NCBI RefSeq assembly: GCF_014196795.1
Contig: NZ_JACIEJ010000001.1
Span: 558,001 to 622,000 of the forward strand
DNA length: 64,000 nt
Source of the DNA: Sagittula marina
Lineage (GTDB): Bacteria; Pseudomonadota; Alphaproteobacteria; Rhodobacterales; Rhodobacteraceae
Reading direction: 5' to 3'
Below, piece after piece: positions 17,398-26,017 of the stretch. The first letter of the stretch is position 1. Each line of letters opens with the position of its first letter. The notes beneath the pieces were generated by a model that saw only the letters and a list, made by a program, of their open reading frames with translations, searched no databases and was not told the origin of the DNA. The position numbers and the translations under genes are program-made.

Positions 17398-18306
17398 TCA
17401 GGCGTTGCCGTCCTTGAAATTCAAGCCCATTTCCGAGTAGCGCTCTTTTTCCTCAAGCCAGTTTTCACGGACTTTGATCTGCAGGAAAAGGTGCACCTTT
17501 CTACCCAGGAATTCAGTGAGTTCCTCGCGGGAGGCCTTGGAAATAGCTTTGATCGTCTCACCTTTGTGGCCAAGGATGATGCCTTTGTGGCCGTCGCGGG
17601 CGACGTAGATAACCTGGTCGATACGCGCCGTGCCATCGTCGCGCTCTTGCCAGCTCTCGGTTTCGACCGTCAGCTGATAGGGCAGTTCCTGATGCAGGCG
17701 CAGGGTCAGTTTTTCACGCGTCATTTCTGCGGCAATCATGCGCATGGGCAGATCGGCAATCTGATCCTCGGGATAGAGCCAAGGCCCTTCGGGAAGTTCC
17801 GCCGCAATCCACTCGCGCAGATGATCCACGCCGTGACCCTTCTCGGCGGAGATCATGAAGGTGTTCAGGAATGTGAATTCTTCGTTGAGCGATTTTGACA
17901 GCTGCAGCAGGTCTTCGGCTTTGACGCGGTCTATCTTGTTGATCGCAAGCGCAATTTTGCGACCTTTCGGGATGTCTTGCAGCCCTTCGAGGATGCGGCG
18001 CACGCCATCGGTCATGCCGCGGTGTGCCTCGACCAGCAAAACCACGATGTCAGCATCGGCGGCCCCGCCCCAAGCGGCGGCCACCATGGCGCGATCCAAG
18101 CGGCGGCGCGGCTGAAACATGCCCGGTGTGTCGACGAAGATCAGCTGGCTTTCGCCCTGCATCGCGACCCCGCGAATGCGGGCGCGGGTGGTCTGAACCT
18201 TATGCGTTACAATGGAAACCTTGGCCCCCACCATGCGGTTGGTGAGAGTGGATTTGCCTGCGTTGGGCTCTCCGATCAGGGCGATGAAACCGGCGCGTGT
18301 GGTCAT
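17398..18306 (-). CDS. era: GTPase Era
   Basis: A 302-residue essential GTPase that binds 16S rRNA and assists 30S ribosome maturation. The GTPase motifs are G1 GEPNAGKST near residue 13, G3 DTPGM, and G4 NKID. The C-terminal KH domain includes GHKGETIKAISKASREEL. I used the ATG at 18306. A longer in-frame start at 18435 adds 43 residues unlike the family and would reach toward an intergenic repeat. The rnc gene, its usual neighbour, is 2 kb upstream behind two inserted genes. Confidence 0.95.
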   Translation of the reverse strand: MTTRAGFIALIGEPNAGKSTLTNRMVGAKVSIVTHKVQTTRARIRGVAMQGESQLIFVDTPGMFQPRRRLDRAMVAAAWGGAADADIVVLLVEAHRGMTDGVRRILEGLQDIPKGRKIALAINKIDRVKAEDLLQLSKSLNEEFTFLNTFMISAEKGHGVDHLREWIAAELPEGPWLYPEDQIADLPMRMIAAEMTREKLTLRLHQELPYQLTVETESWQERDDGTARIDQVIYVARDGHKGIILGHKGETIKAISKASREELTEFLGRKVHLFLQIKVRENWLEEKERYSEMGLNFKDGNA

Positions 18307-18420
18307 GTCTGGGGCATTGGTCCTGGCTGATGAAGGCAACTCCCTAGCGGGTTTTGCAAGCTTTCGCCATAGCACAATGGCGTTCCCGCGTCTGCTGTAC
18401 GGCGTGCGGTTCGTTAACCG

Positions 18421-18488
18421 GGGCGCATTAACCAAATATTCAGGCGAGTCCCGACCGGTTCGGCGTGAAAATCCGGTCGGATGTTAAC
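18421..18488 (+). repeat. intergenic palindromic element, copy B, with CtrA-like box
   Basis: This is the second copy of the element at 11941-12010, in the opposite orientation. It has GGCGCA, a TTAACC box followed by an imperfect TTCA at the N7 distance, the identical 15-base core GAGTCCCGACCGGTT, and TGTTAAC at its end. The arms CCGACCGG and CCGGTCGG pair perfectly although the loop differs. It lies 115-182 bp upstream of era, between era and the transporter gene. Confidence 0.7.
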
Positions 18489-18610
18489 TGTTTTACGACG
18501 AGGCCGAATCGGGAACACGGCGATTTTCGGCGTATTTGAAGGATTTTGATCCAGTCCGGCGGCAGAGCCGTTTTGCGGCGGTCACAAGCGCGTGAGCCAC
18601 GAAAATAAAG

Positions 18611-19477
18611 TCAGCGCCGCCGCCCATCGCGGATCAGGGAGTAGGTGCCCGACCCGACGATCAGAGCTGCGCCGGCGAGGGTCAGGACATCGGGGCGCTC
18701 GTTGAACAGGGTGTACGCCAACACCAGCGCGACCAGAAGGCGGGCGTAGCGGAACGGCGCAACGACGGAGACTTCGCCGGTGCGCATCGCCCAGGTCATC
18801 GCCGTGTAGCCCAGGACGCCTGAAAGCGCTGTGCCGCAGAGCAGCGCGGCGGATGTTGCTGACGGCAGGCTGGGCGCACCCGGCTCGAACCCCAGGATGA
18901 CCATCCCGGCGCATGTAACGACGGCAAAGCCCAGTACGCCAAGTTGCGCGGCATGCACATGCATCGGCGCAGTGCGCGTGGCGAGGTCGCGGCCCGCAAA
19001 ACCGATCATGCCGAGGATGGCGAGGATCGCGTTCGGCTGAAACGCGTCGGGCGTGGGACGAATGATCAACAGCACACCGGCAAAGCCGACGGCCATCGCC
19101 GCCCAGCGGCGCGGTCCGATCTTTTCGCCCAGTATCAGGCCCGCGCCGAGCATCACAACCAGCGGGGCCGCTTGCAGGATGGCAGAGGTCGTGGACAGCG
19201 GCGTGTAGGCCAGTGACAGGGCAAAGAACAGACGCCCGACGATCTCGAAGGCGGTGCGGATCAACAGCCGCTTTTTGAGGTACTCGCTGGTCCAGACCGG
19301 CACGCCCTGCTGCCGGGCATACAACGCGTAAAGCACCATGGCCGTCAGCCCGAATTGCACCGTGGCCATGCCTGCCGAGGTGCCCTGGGCGGTGGCCGCT
19401 TTGAAGAAAGCGTCCTCGACCCCGAAGCCGACCATGGCGAGGATCATGAAGAGCGCACCGCGGAGGTTGTCAGTCAT
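18611..19477 (-). CDS. EamA/DMT-family transporter
   Basis: A 288-residue integral membrane protein with about ten hydrophobic helices in two EamA repeats (about 5-135 and 145-280). The drug/metabolite transporter superfamily exports amino acids, metabolites or drugs, and the substrate cannot be told from sequence. The RTAFEIVGRLFFALSLAYTP region is typical. The ATG at 19477 gives MTDNLRGALF; an in-frame ATG twelve codons earlier has no better ribosome-binding site. It is one of two genes that separate era from rnc. Confidence 0.85.
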   Translation of the reverse strand: MTDNLRGALFMILAMVGFGVEDAFFKAATAQGTSAGMATVQFGLTAMVLYALYARQQGVPVWTSEYLKKRLLIRTAFEIVGRLFFALSLAYTPLSTTSAILQAAPLVVMLGAGLILGEKIGPRRWAAMAVGFAGVLLIIRPTPDAFQPNAILAILGMIGFAGRDLATRTAPMHVHAAQLGVLGFAVVTCAGMVILGFEPGAPSLPSATSAALLCGTALSGVLGYTAMTWAMRTGEVSVVAPFRYARLLVALVLAYTLFNERPDVLTLAGAALIVGSGTYSLIRDGRRR

Positions 19478-19620
19478 TGCAAAGCTTTCGTATCGGGCGC
19501 CACGACGTTGCATGAATATCGATGCACGGCAAGGAGATACGCGATTGAGACTGTTTGCGACCCGGAGGATTTGAATCTACCGTGAGCTGTATACGTGGTT
19601 GAAAGAGTGGTCGGCGAAAT

Positions 19621-20358
19621 ATGGATTTGGAATTGAGCACCATCGTGGTCGTAATTGTTTTGGGTGTGGCTGTCTTGTTTTGGAGGCGCCGAGCCAAGAT
19701 AAAAAAGCGATTGCAGGAAGAAGAATGGGCTCGGTTTGCAGAGGAAGTGACCAAAGAGCCTTATAAGCGCCCGCCGGGAATACCCAGTTATCACAGTACT
19801 ATGCGTTACGGACGTGCGGCCGAAACCTCGATGGCTGCGGATCGCAGTGCAGACGTTGCGCGGGACGAGGCCGATCCGCTGTCAAACCGGCCGGAAGACA
19901 CCGCCGGGTCAGCGCGTATCCTGACGGGGAAAGCCTGGGTGGTGGATGGCGACACCATTGATGTTGCTGGTGTTCGCTTGCGCCTGTTCGGGATCGACGC
20001 GCCGGAAATGGACCACCCCTATGGCATTCGGGCAAAGCGATCCATGCAAGGGTTTTGCAAGGGACGTATCATAACCGCTGAGGTTGTTGATGAGGACGCG
20101 CATGGCCGGACTGTCGCCAAGTGCTTTCTACCCGATGGGCGGGATTTGTCTGCTGAGCTGGTGAAGAAAGGGCTGGCATTGGATTGGCCCAAATACTCGG
20201 CGGGTGTTTACGCTGATCTGGAAACAGAAGATGCACGCAAGAAGCTATGGCTCGCGGCGGCGCGTCAGAAAGGGCATATGCACGTTTGGCGTCGATTTGA
20301 AGCGCAGCAAGCTGCAAAGAACGCCAGGCGCGCCGAGACCAACGTGGCCGCGAAATGA
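19621..20358 (+). CDS. membrane-anchored staphylococcal-nuclease-like protein
   Basis: A 245-residue protein. An N-terminal membrane helix (about 6-21) is followed by a charged segment and an SNase (thermonuclease) domain at about 98-220. The domain has VVDGDTI with Asp109 and Asp111, RLFGIDAPE with Arg121 and Glu129, and DAHGRTVA with Arg163. These correspond to the catalytic Arg/Glu/Arg set and calcium ligands, so it is probably an active nuclease. The anchor suggests action at the membrane, but its side is unclear: WRRRAKIKKR after the helix favours the cytoplasm. It is on the strand opposite to its neighbours, inside the rnc-era region. Confidence 0.85.
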   Translation: MDLELSTIVVVIVLGVAVLFWRRRAKIKKRLQEEEWARFAEEVTKEPYKRPPGIPSYHSTMRYGRAAETSMAADRSADVARDEADPLSNRPEDTAGSARILTGKAWVVDGDTIDVAGVRLRLFGIDAPEMDHPYGIRAKRSMQGFCKGRIITAEVVDEDAHGRTVAKCFLPDGRDLSAELVKKGLALDWPKYSAGVYADLETEDARKKLWLAAARQKGHMHVWRRFEAQQAAKNARRAETNVAAK

Positions 20359-20376
20359 CGGGCGTCTGGCGGCGGG

Positions 20377-21054
20377 TCAGCCCACTTGATCGAGCAGGGC
20401 GCGGGCGGCGGCTTGTTCGGCCTGCCGTTTGCTCCCTGCGGTGGCTTGGGCGGATTGGCCGGAGCCGACGCGGACTTCGATGGTGAAGACGGGCGCGTGG
20501 TCGGGGCCGGCGCGTTCGATCGTGTCGTAGGAGGGCGGGGGCATCTTGCGGGCCTGCGCCCATTCCTGCAGCGCGGTCTTGGCGTCTTTTGCGTCTTCTT
20601 CGACGCCCTTTATCCGGTCGCCCCAGAGGCGCAGGATCATGTCTTGCGAGGCCTCGAAACCGGCGTCGAGATAGACCGCGGCAATCAGCGCTTCCATGGC
20701 GTCGCCCAGCAGGGCCTGCTTGCGGCGGCCGCCGGACATCTGCTCGGACCGGCCAAGTTTCAACGCATCGCCCAGACCGAGCTCGCGGGCCACGTCGGCG
20801 CAGGTCTCCTTGCGCACCAATGCGTTGTAGCGAGGGGCAAGCTGGCCTTCGGTGGCGGTGCGGTCATGGGCCAGAAGCGCCTCCGCCATCACGAGGCCCA
20901 ACACGCGGTCGCCCAGAAATTCGAGGCGCTGGTTGTCCTGCCGCGTGGGCGAGGACATGGAGGAATGGGTCAGCGCGCGGCGCAGGCGTGCCTTGTCGGT
21001 GAAGGAATAGCCGAGGCGGTCTTCGAGCGCCTTGACCTCTGCCGAGAGTTTCAT
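20377..21054 (-). CDS. rnc: ribonuclease III
   Basis: A 225-residue double-strand-specific RNase that processes rRNA precursors and some mRNAs. The signature [13 protein letters not shown] contains catalytic Glu and Asp, and [16 protein letters not shown] contains the second Asp/Glu pair. A dsRNA-binding domain covers about 153-222. The first Glu of the usual NERLEFLGD is Gln here, a position not essential for catalysis in the E. coli enzyme. It follows lepB on the same strand after about 170 bp. Confidence 0.95.
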   Translation of the reverse strand: MKLSAEVKALEDRLGYSFTDKARLRRALTHSSMSSPTRQDNQRLEFLGDRVLGLVMAEALLAHDRTATEGQLAPRYNALVRKETCADVARELGLGDALKLGRSEQMSGGRRKQALLGDAMEALIAAVYLDAGFEASQDMILRLWGDRIKGVEEDAKDAKTALQEWAQARKMPPPSYDTIERAGPDHAPVFTIEVRVGSGQSAQATAGSKRQAEQAAARALLDQVG

Positions 21055-21181
21055 GCGAGGCTCCTTGGCGCCCGGCCGGGACCGTCCCTGCAGCGGGACG
21101 CCCCTGGTCGCGTGCCATATGATGATCTGAGGGCGGTGTTTTCCGCCCTTCGGGTCGGGATGTCCAGCGGTGCGGCGCTAC

Positions 21182-21216
21182 AAAAAGCGCGACGCCCGGT
21201 CGCGGGGACCGGGCGT
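21182..21216 (-). terminator. probable terminator or attenuator after lepB
   Basis: On the minus strand, ACGCCCGGT and ACCGGGCGT form a nine-base stem, followed after CGCGC by TTTTTG, directly downstream of the lepB stop. Some readthrough must occur if rnc depends on the lepB promoter. Confidence 0.55.
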
Positions 21217-21223
21217 TCTGGGG

Positions 21224-22057
21224 TTATTCGACTTTCTTGAAGAAACGGTCGCTGCGCCATGTCCAGAAGAACAGCATGGAGCGTCCGGCGGAAGAGAACA
21301 TGATGCGATCGGCGCGGCCAACGATGTTTTCGAAGGGCACCATGCCGACGCCACCCACCATGTTGGAGATGCGGCTGTCAGCGGAGTTGTCGCGATTGTC
21401 GCCCATGAAGAAAAAATGGCCTGCGGGGACTTCGTAGACGCCGGTGTGGTCGGAGGACTGGTCGTCGATATTGAGGATCGAGTGGGTCACGCCGTTCGGC
21501 AGGGTTTCCAGCATCCGGGTCTTGGTGCAGGTGCCGCCTTCTCCGACGGGGCCGTTTTCACAGCGTGGACGCAGACCCTGCGGGCCTTGTGGCTTTTGAA
21601 TTTCCTCGAACGTGCCTGCGGGCTGTACCTCGACCGGTTCGCCGTTGAGATACAGGATGCTGTCGCGCACCTGCACCTTGTCGCCCGGCAGACCGATCAG
21701 ACGTTTGATGTAATCGCGGCCCGAGGTGGGGTGGCGGAAGACAACCACATCGCCGCGCTTCGGCTCAGAGCCAAACAGGCGCGTGTTGTCGCCATCGGCC
21801 CAGCCACATACATCCTGCGCGTCGATGTCGATGCCAAAGCGCGGGATGATGACAGACGGGCAGGAGGCGTAGGAATAGCCGTAGGCCATCTTGTTGACGA
21901 AGAGGAAATCCCCGATCAGCAGCGTGTCCTTCATCGACCCGGAGGGGATCCAGAAGGGCTGGAAAAGGAAGGTGCGGAAGATGCCTGCGATGAGGAGTGC
22001 GTAGACGATGGTTTTGATCGTCTCGACGATGCCGCCCTTTTTCTCTTCGGTTGCCAT
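21224..22057 (-). CDS. lepB: signal peptidase I
   Basis: A 277-residue type I leader peptidase that removes Sec and Tat signal peptides. A membrane helix at about 12-33 is followed by the catalytic serine Ser41 in PSGSMKDTLL and the catalytic lysine Lys118 in GRDYIKRLIGLPGDK. The C-terminal GDNRDNSADSR box is present. The protein shows one N-terminal anchor, as in alphaproteobacteria. The order acpS-lepB-rnc is the usual one. Confidence 0.95.
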   Translation of the reverse strand: MATEEKKGGIVETIKTIVYALLIAGIFRTFLFQPFWIPSGSMKDTLLIGDFLFVNKMAYGYSYASCPSVIIPRFGIDIDAQDVCGWADGDNTRLFGSEPKRGDVVVFRHPTSGRDYIKRLIGLPGDKVQVRDSILYLNGEPVEVQPAGTFEEIQKPQGPQGLRPRCENGPVGEGGTCTKTRMLETLPNGVTHSILNIDDQSSDHTGVYEVPAGHFFFMGDNRDNSADSRISNMVGGVGMVPFENIVGRADRIMFSSAGRSMLFFWTWRSDRFFKKVE

Positions 22058-22195
22058 GAAATGCCCCTTGGTTCTTATGCCTGCGCTTGATGCGGCGCAG
22101 GGCGGGGCGTGTCAAGGCAGCAGCGCCCGGCACATCGCGATGGTCCGTCAACTGTACGTGGGGCGACAGGTTCCGGGGGCGGGGTGCGCCGCGTC

Positions 22196-22600
22196 CTACG
22201 CGGTGATGGGGCGGGCTTCGATCACGACGAAGGCCTGCGCCCATGGGTGATCGTCGGTGAGGGTGACATGGATGATGGCGTCATGCCCCGGCGGCGTCAT
22301 CTCTGCCAGACGTTCAGCGGCCCAGCCTGTGACCTGCATCACCGGCTGTCCGGTGGGCAGGTTGCTGACGGCCATGTCCTTCCACGAGATCCCCATGCGC
22401 AGCCCGGTGCCAAGCGCCTTGGAGCAGGCTTCCTTGGCCGCCCAGCGTTTCGCATAGGTGCCGGCCACATCGGCCCGGCGTTCGGCCTTTGCCTGTTCCA
22501 CATCGGTGAAGACACGATTGCGGAAACGGTCGCCGAACCGCTCAAGCGTGCCGGCGATGCGGTCGATGTTTGCGAGGTCTGTTCCGATGCCGAGGATCAT
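22196..22600 (-). CDS. acpS: holo-[acyl-carrier-protein] synthase
   Basis: A 134-residue phosphopantetheinyl transferase that activates acyl carrier protein with 4'-phosphopantetheine from Co[12 protein letters not shown] with Asp8 and [14 protein letters not shown] with Glu57 are the magnesium and CoA binding motifs. I used the ATG at 22600 (MILGIGTD); an upstream in-frame start at 22696 is not conserved. In many alphaproteobacteria pdxJ lies directly upstream of acpS; here pdxJ is near 58.5-59.3 kb. Confidence 0.95.
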   Translation of the reverse strand: MILGIGTDLANIDRIAGTLERFGDRFRNRVFTDVEQAKAERRADVAGTYAKRWAAKEACSKALGTGLRMGISWKDMAVSNLPTGQPVMQVTGWAAERLAEMTPPGHDAIIHVTLTDDHPWAQAFVVIEARPITA

Positions 22601-22638
22601 GGTGCTTGGGTAGGCGGGCTGGTGGGCGGGCGCAAGGC

Positions 22639-23091
22639 TTAGTCGTGGCGCAATTTGGCGTCGATGGCGCCCGTGGACTGGTTGAGGGTGAGCCACAAGG
22701 GGAGGGTGTCGCTGTCACCGGTGGCCGGATTGAAGACATCCACCAGCAGCGAGAACATCAGCCCCACGGAGGGATCGTAATCGGCGTTGAGCGTGTCGAA
22801 CTTCATCCCGGCGAAGCCCGCGCCGTCCAGCCCCAGCAATTTGCACTGGCGTCCGCCCCAGTCTTGTTCCGGAGGAGACTGCACCATGAGCCACGCCCAC
22901 CCCAAGGCTGGTTCGATGGTGTCCAGCATGGTCAGGCGGACGTTCCCGTTGGCGAAGGTGCGGCTGTGCGCCTCCCACGGTTCGGGAATGTTCTGCGCAT
23001 TGCTCTGCCAGTCACAGTCGCTCACGGTGATCGGTTGCGCCTGAGCGACGAGGGGCAGGCAGCACAGGGCGATGGTGGCGAGACGGGACAT
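22639..23091 (-). CDS. hypothetical periplasmic protein
   Basis: A 150-residue protein with a clear signal peptide ([19 protein letters not shown]), so the mature part should be periplasmic. The mature part has two cysteines (DCDW and RQCKLLG) that could form a disulphide, and is rich in Trp and Asp. I do not recognise the family. It is read in the same direction as acpS downstream and the deaminase gene upstream, with short gaps, so it may belong to that transcript. Confidence 0.65.
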   Translation of the reverse strand: MSRLATIALCCLPLVAQAQPITVSDCDWQSNAQNIPEPWEAHSRTFANGNVRLTMLDTIEPALGWAWLMVQSPPEQDWGGRQCKLLGLDGAGFAGMKFDTLNADYDPSVGLMFSLLVDVFNPATGDSDTLPLWLTLNQSTGAIDAKLRHD

Positions 23092-23117
23092 GGGCAGGCT
23101 CCGGCTGAGGGGCGCCG

Positions 23118-23600
23118 TCAGTCGTCCTTGGCGGCGTAGATGTCGAGGATTCGATGGTCGCACAGCCCGCCGATGGCGGTAAAGTCCTTATGATCCGCCT
23201 CGCGAAAGTCGGGGATATTCAGGCCGGGGAAGGCAAAGTACTTGTCGGTGGGCACGTCGGGCCGTCCCGCCGCATAAATCACCCGGGCAATTCCGGCGAA
23301 ACGCATTGCCGCGAGGCACATTTCGCAGGGTTGCAGCGTGGTCAGCAGCGTGCAGCCATCCAAGCTTGGGTCCTTGAGCGCGCGGGTCGCGGCGGAGAGG
23401 GCGACGATTTCAGCATGCCGGGTGGGGTCGTGATCCAGGTGCACCTCGTTCATGCCGCGTGCCAGAAGGATGTCGCCGCGCATCACTGCGGCGGCGATGC
23501 CAGCCTTGCCGCCGGTGTCGGCCTCTGCGCGGGCGCGGTCGATGAGGTCGTTCATGACGGCGGTCTCGGCGGCGGTAGGCTGGTCGGGGTGGTCTTTCAT
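23118..23600 (-). CDS. nucleoside (CMP/dCMP-type) deaminase family protein
   Basis: A 160-residue zinc-dependent deaminase. His62-Ala-Glu64 and PCEMC (Cys92, Cys95) supply the zinc ligands and the proton-shuttling glutamate. The spacing and the pattern after PCEMC (LAAMRFAGIARVIYA) suit the guanine/nucleoside deaminase or TadA-like branch. It differs from tRNA adenosine deaminase in its N-terminal part, so the substrate is left open. It is separate from the genes on either side by about 30-70 bp. Confidence 0.85.
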   Translation of the reverse strand: MKDHPDQPTAAETAVMNDLIDRARAEADTGGKAGIAAAVMRGDILLARGMNEVHLDHDPTRHAEIVALSAATRALKDPSLDGCTLLTTLQPCEMCLAAMRFAGIARVIYAAGRPDVPTDKYFAFPGLNIPDFREADHKDFTAIGGLCDHRILDIYAAKDD

Positions 23601-23671
23601 GGCGGCGCTCCTGATGGGAATTCGCAGGATAACGTCAGGGCGTGCCGAAGAGTTGCCGTGGTTTGAGGGCC

Positions 23672-24226
23672 TCAGGCGCGCATCACCGTCACATGGGTGT
23701 CGCCATAGCGGCGGGTGTCTTCGACGGTGAAGCCCTCGGGCGCCTGTTGCGGGGTGCTTTCCTCGAACACGATCAGTGCGTCTGGTGCGATCCAGCCCTG
23801 ATCGCGGGCTGCGCTGAGGGCCTTGTTGCCGAGGGATTTGCCATAGGGTGGATCGAGGAAGATCAGCGAGCAGGGGGCGTCGGTCGGTGGCAGGCGCAGG
23901 GCGTCCGCGCCGATCAGCCTGGTCTCCTCCGCGCAGCCAAGCAGGGCGATGTTGTCGCGGATCAGCTTTTGCCCGACGCGGCCTTTTTCAACGAAAACGG
24001 CAGAGAGCGCGCCGCGCGAGAGCGCCTCCAGCCCCAGCGCACCGGTGCCTGCGAAAAGGTCGAGCACACGCGCGCCGTCGAAAGGGTCGCCAAAGCGTCC
24101 CCCGCTCAGCATGTTGAACAGCGACTCCCGCACACGGTCGGTGGTCGGGCGCAAATGCGCGCCCGGGTCCCCCTTGCCGACGGAGGCCAGTCGCCGTCCG
24201 CGCCAGTCTCCGGCGATGATCCTCAC
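23672..24226 (-). CDS. rsmD: 16S rRNA (guanine(966)-N(2))-methyltransferase RsmD
   Basis: A 184-residue class I methyltransferase that modifies G966 of 16S rRNA. MRIIAGDWRGRRL, RPTTDRVRESLFNML, LDLFAGTGALGLEALSRG (SAM-binding) and the catalytic LDPPYGKS are all present. The start codon is GTG, and it overlaps the stop of the ferredoxin reductase gene by four bases. Translation of the two is therefore coupled, although their functions are unrelated. Confidence 0.94.
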   Translation of the reverse strand: MRIIAGDWRGRRLASVGKGDPGAHLRPTTDRVRESLFNMLSGGRFGDPFDGARVLDLFAGTGALGLEALSRGALSAVFVEKGRVGQKLIRDNIALLGCAEETRLIGADALRLPPTDAPCSLIFLDPPYGKSLGNKALSAARDQGWIAPDALIVFEESTPQQAPEGFTVEDTRRYGDTHVTVMRA

Positions 24227-25434
24227 GCTTTCAACAGTGCCTTGAGCTCGACATCCGGGTTTGCCACGGCGTCCGGATCGGGGGACTTGCCCGCGTCGAT
24301 CAGCCGTTTGCCCACCATGTAGGCACGGCCGTCGTTCATGGCGTCCACGGCGAGCAGCTTGTCACCTTCGTAATACCAATGCGAGACAGCATCGCCGGTG
24401 GTGCGGACGACAACCCGGTCGTAGCCCGTGTTCAGCCCGGCGATTTGCAGTTTGACGTCGTATTGGTCGGACCAGAACCAAGGCTTGGCGACGTAGTCGC
24501 GGCCTGCGCCCATGATGTTGTCGGCCACAAGTTCGCCCATGTCGACGGCATTGCCAACGCTTTCGAGGCGAATGCGGCCCTCTCCATGCGGGAAGGAGGC
24601 GCAATCGCCCGCCGCCCAGATGGACGGGTCGGAGGTCTGGCCTTGGGTGTTCACGGCGATGCCGTTGAGGATCTCCAGCCCGGCGCTTTCTGCCAGCGAC
24701 TGAGCGGGGGAGATGCCGACACCGACGATCACCATGTCCACGTCCACGAGGCTGCCGTCCGCCAGTTCGGCCTGGGTCACATGGCCGTCGTCGTTGCCGT
24801 GCAGCTGTTTCAGACCGGTGCCTTCGCGCAGGTCGACGCCGTGGGATTTGTGCAGGTCGCGGAACCAGGCGGAAGTCTCCGGGGCGGCGACGCGTTGCAG
24901 GATGCGGTCTGCGGCCTCCACCAGTGTCACGGACAGGCCGAGCTTGGCGCAGACGGCGGCTGCCTCCAGCCCGATGTAGCCCCCGCCAACGACGAGCACC
25001 TTCTTGCCCGACACGCAGGAGGGGCACATGGCGTCCACGTCTTTGAGCGTGCGAACCTCGTACAGCCCGTCCAGATCACCGCCGATGGCCGCCGGCAGGC
25101 GACGTGGCACCGATCCGGTGCACAGCGCGAGGTGGTCATAGGCAATGGCCTGACCTTCGGCCATCACGGTTTTGGTCTCTGGGTCGATGCCGCTGACATG
25201 GGCGTTCAGGTGCAGGTCGATGTCGTGTTCTGCGTAGTAGCTGTGCGGGCGCAGGTAGAGGCGTTCTTCCTCCATCTCGCCCATCAGGTAGGCTTTGGAC
25301 AGGGGCGGGCGCTGGTAGGGGGGCACCGGCTCCTCGCCGATCAGAGTGATCTGCCCGTCGAACCCTTTTGAGCGCAGACGCGCCACCAGCGATGCCGCCG
25401 CTTGTCCACCACCCACAACAACGACCTTGCTCAT
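24223..25434 (-). CDS. FAD-dependent ferredoxin reductase (putidaredoxin reductase type)
   Basis: A 403-residue flavoprotein of the Pyr_redox_2 family with a reductase C-terminal domain. An FAD-binding Rossmann motif is at the N-terminus (VVVGGGQAAASLVARLR), an NAD-binding motif lies near 150 (VLVVGGGYIGLEAAAV), and IWAAGDCASFP near 275 is the second FAD contact. The closest known types are CamA/RhoA-like reductases that feed [2Fe-2S] ferredoxins of cytochrome P450 or dioxygenase systems. No P450 or ferredoxin partner is adjacent. The ATG at 25434 is preceded in frame by GTG. Confidence 0.9.
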   Translation of the reverse strand: MSKVVVVGGGQAAASLVARLRSKGFDGQITLIGEEPVPPYQRPPLSKAYLMGEMEEERLYLRPHSYYAEHDIDLHLNAHVSGIDPETKTVMAEGQAIAYDHLALCTGSVPRRLPAAIGGDLDGLYEVRTLKDVDAMCPSCVSGKKVLVVGGGYIGLEAAAVCAKLGLSVTLVEAADRILQRVAAPETSAWFRDLHKSHGVDLREGTGLKQLHGNDDGHVTQAELADGSLVDVDMVIVGVGISPAQSLAESAGLEILNGIAVNTQGQTSDPSIWAAGDCASFPHGEGRIRLESVGNAVDMGELVADNIMGAGRDYVAKPWFWSDQYDVKLQIAGLNTGYDRVVVRTTGDAVSHWYYEGDKLLAVDAMNDGRAYMVGKRLIDAGKSPDPDAVANPDVELKALLKA

Positions 25435-25516
25435 CACCCGCCTCCCAGCTTTGTATTTGTCGCGGGCACACTATGTAGCGTGTCAGAGAAACGCAATTCC
25501 ATGAAGGGACAGAACA

Positions 25517-26005
25517 ATGGCAATTTCACAGGGTGATATGCTCCCCGAGGCAACTTTGTTGCGCGTTGGCGACAACGGACCGGAACCCGTAGAGCTGGGA
25601 TCGCTGGCGAAGGGCCGCAAAATCGTGATCTTTGCGCTGCCGGGCGCCTACACGGGCACCTGCACCAATGCGCATGTGCCCTCCTTCATCGAAACGAAGG
25701 ATGAGTTCACGGCAAAAGGCGTCGATGAGATCATCTGCATTGCGGTCAACGACCCCTTCGTGATGGATTCCTGGTCGCGTCACACGGGCGCGGACAAGGC
25801 TGGCATCACCTTCCTTGCGGACAGCGAAGCCAACTTTACCAAGTCGATGGGCATGGATTTCTCCGCCCCGCCTGCGGGCCTGATCAACCGTTCCAAGCGT
25901 TACGCCATGGTGGTCGAGGACGGTAAGATCACCGCGCTGAACCTCGATGACAATCCGGGCGTCTGCGAAACGTCCTGCGGTAAAGCCGTTCTGGAAGTCG
26001 CCTGA
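25517..26005 (+). CDS. peroxiredoxin (Prx5/AhpC-TSA family)
   Basis: A 162-residue thiol peroxidase. The peroxidatic Cys49 lies in PGAYTGTC, the type seen in the glutaredoxin- or glutathione-dependent Prx5 group. Two further cysteines (Cys150 and Cys154, GVCETSCG) could act in resolution. GAAGGGAC precedes the ATG. It is divergent from the ferredoxin reductase gene across 82 bp, and converges on the DUF2125 gene. Confidence 0.93.
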   Translation: MAISQGDMLPEATLLRVGDNGPEPVELGSLAKGRKIVIFALPGAYTGTCTNAHVPSFIETKDEFTAKGVDEIICIAVNDPFVMDSWSRHTGADKAGITFLADSEANFTKSMGMDFSAPPAGLINRSKRYAMVVEDGKITALNLDDNPGVCETSCGKAVLEVA

Positions 26006-26017
26006 AGACCTTTGGCG

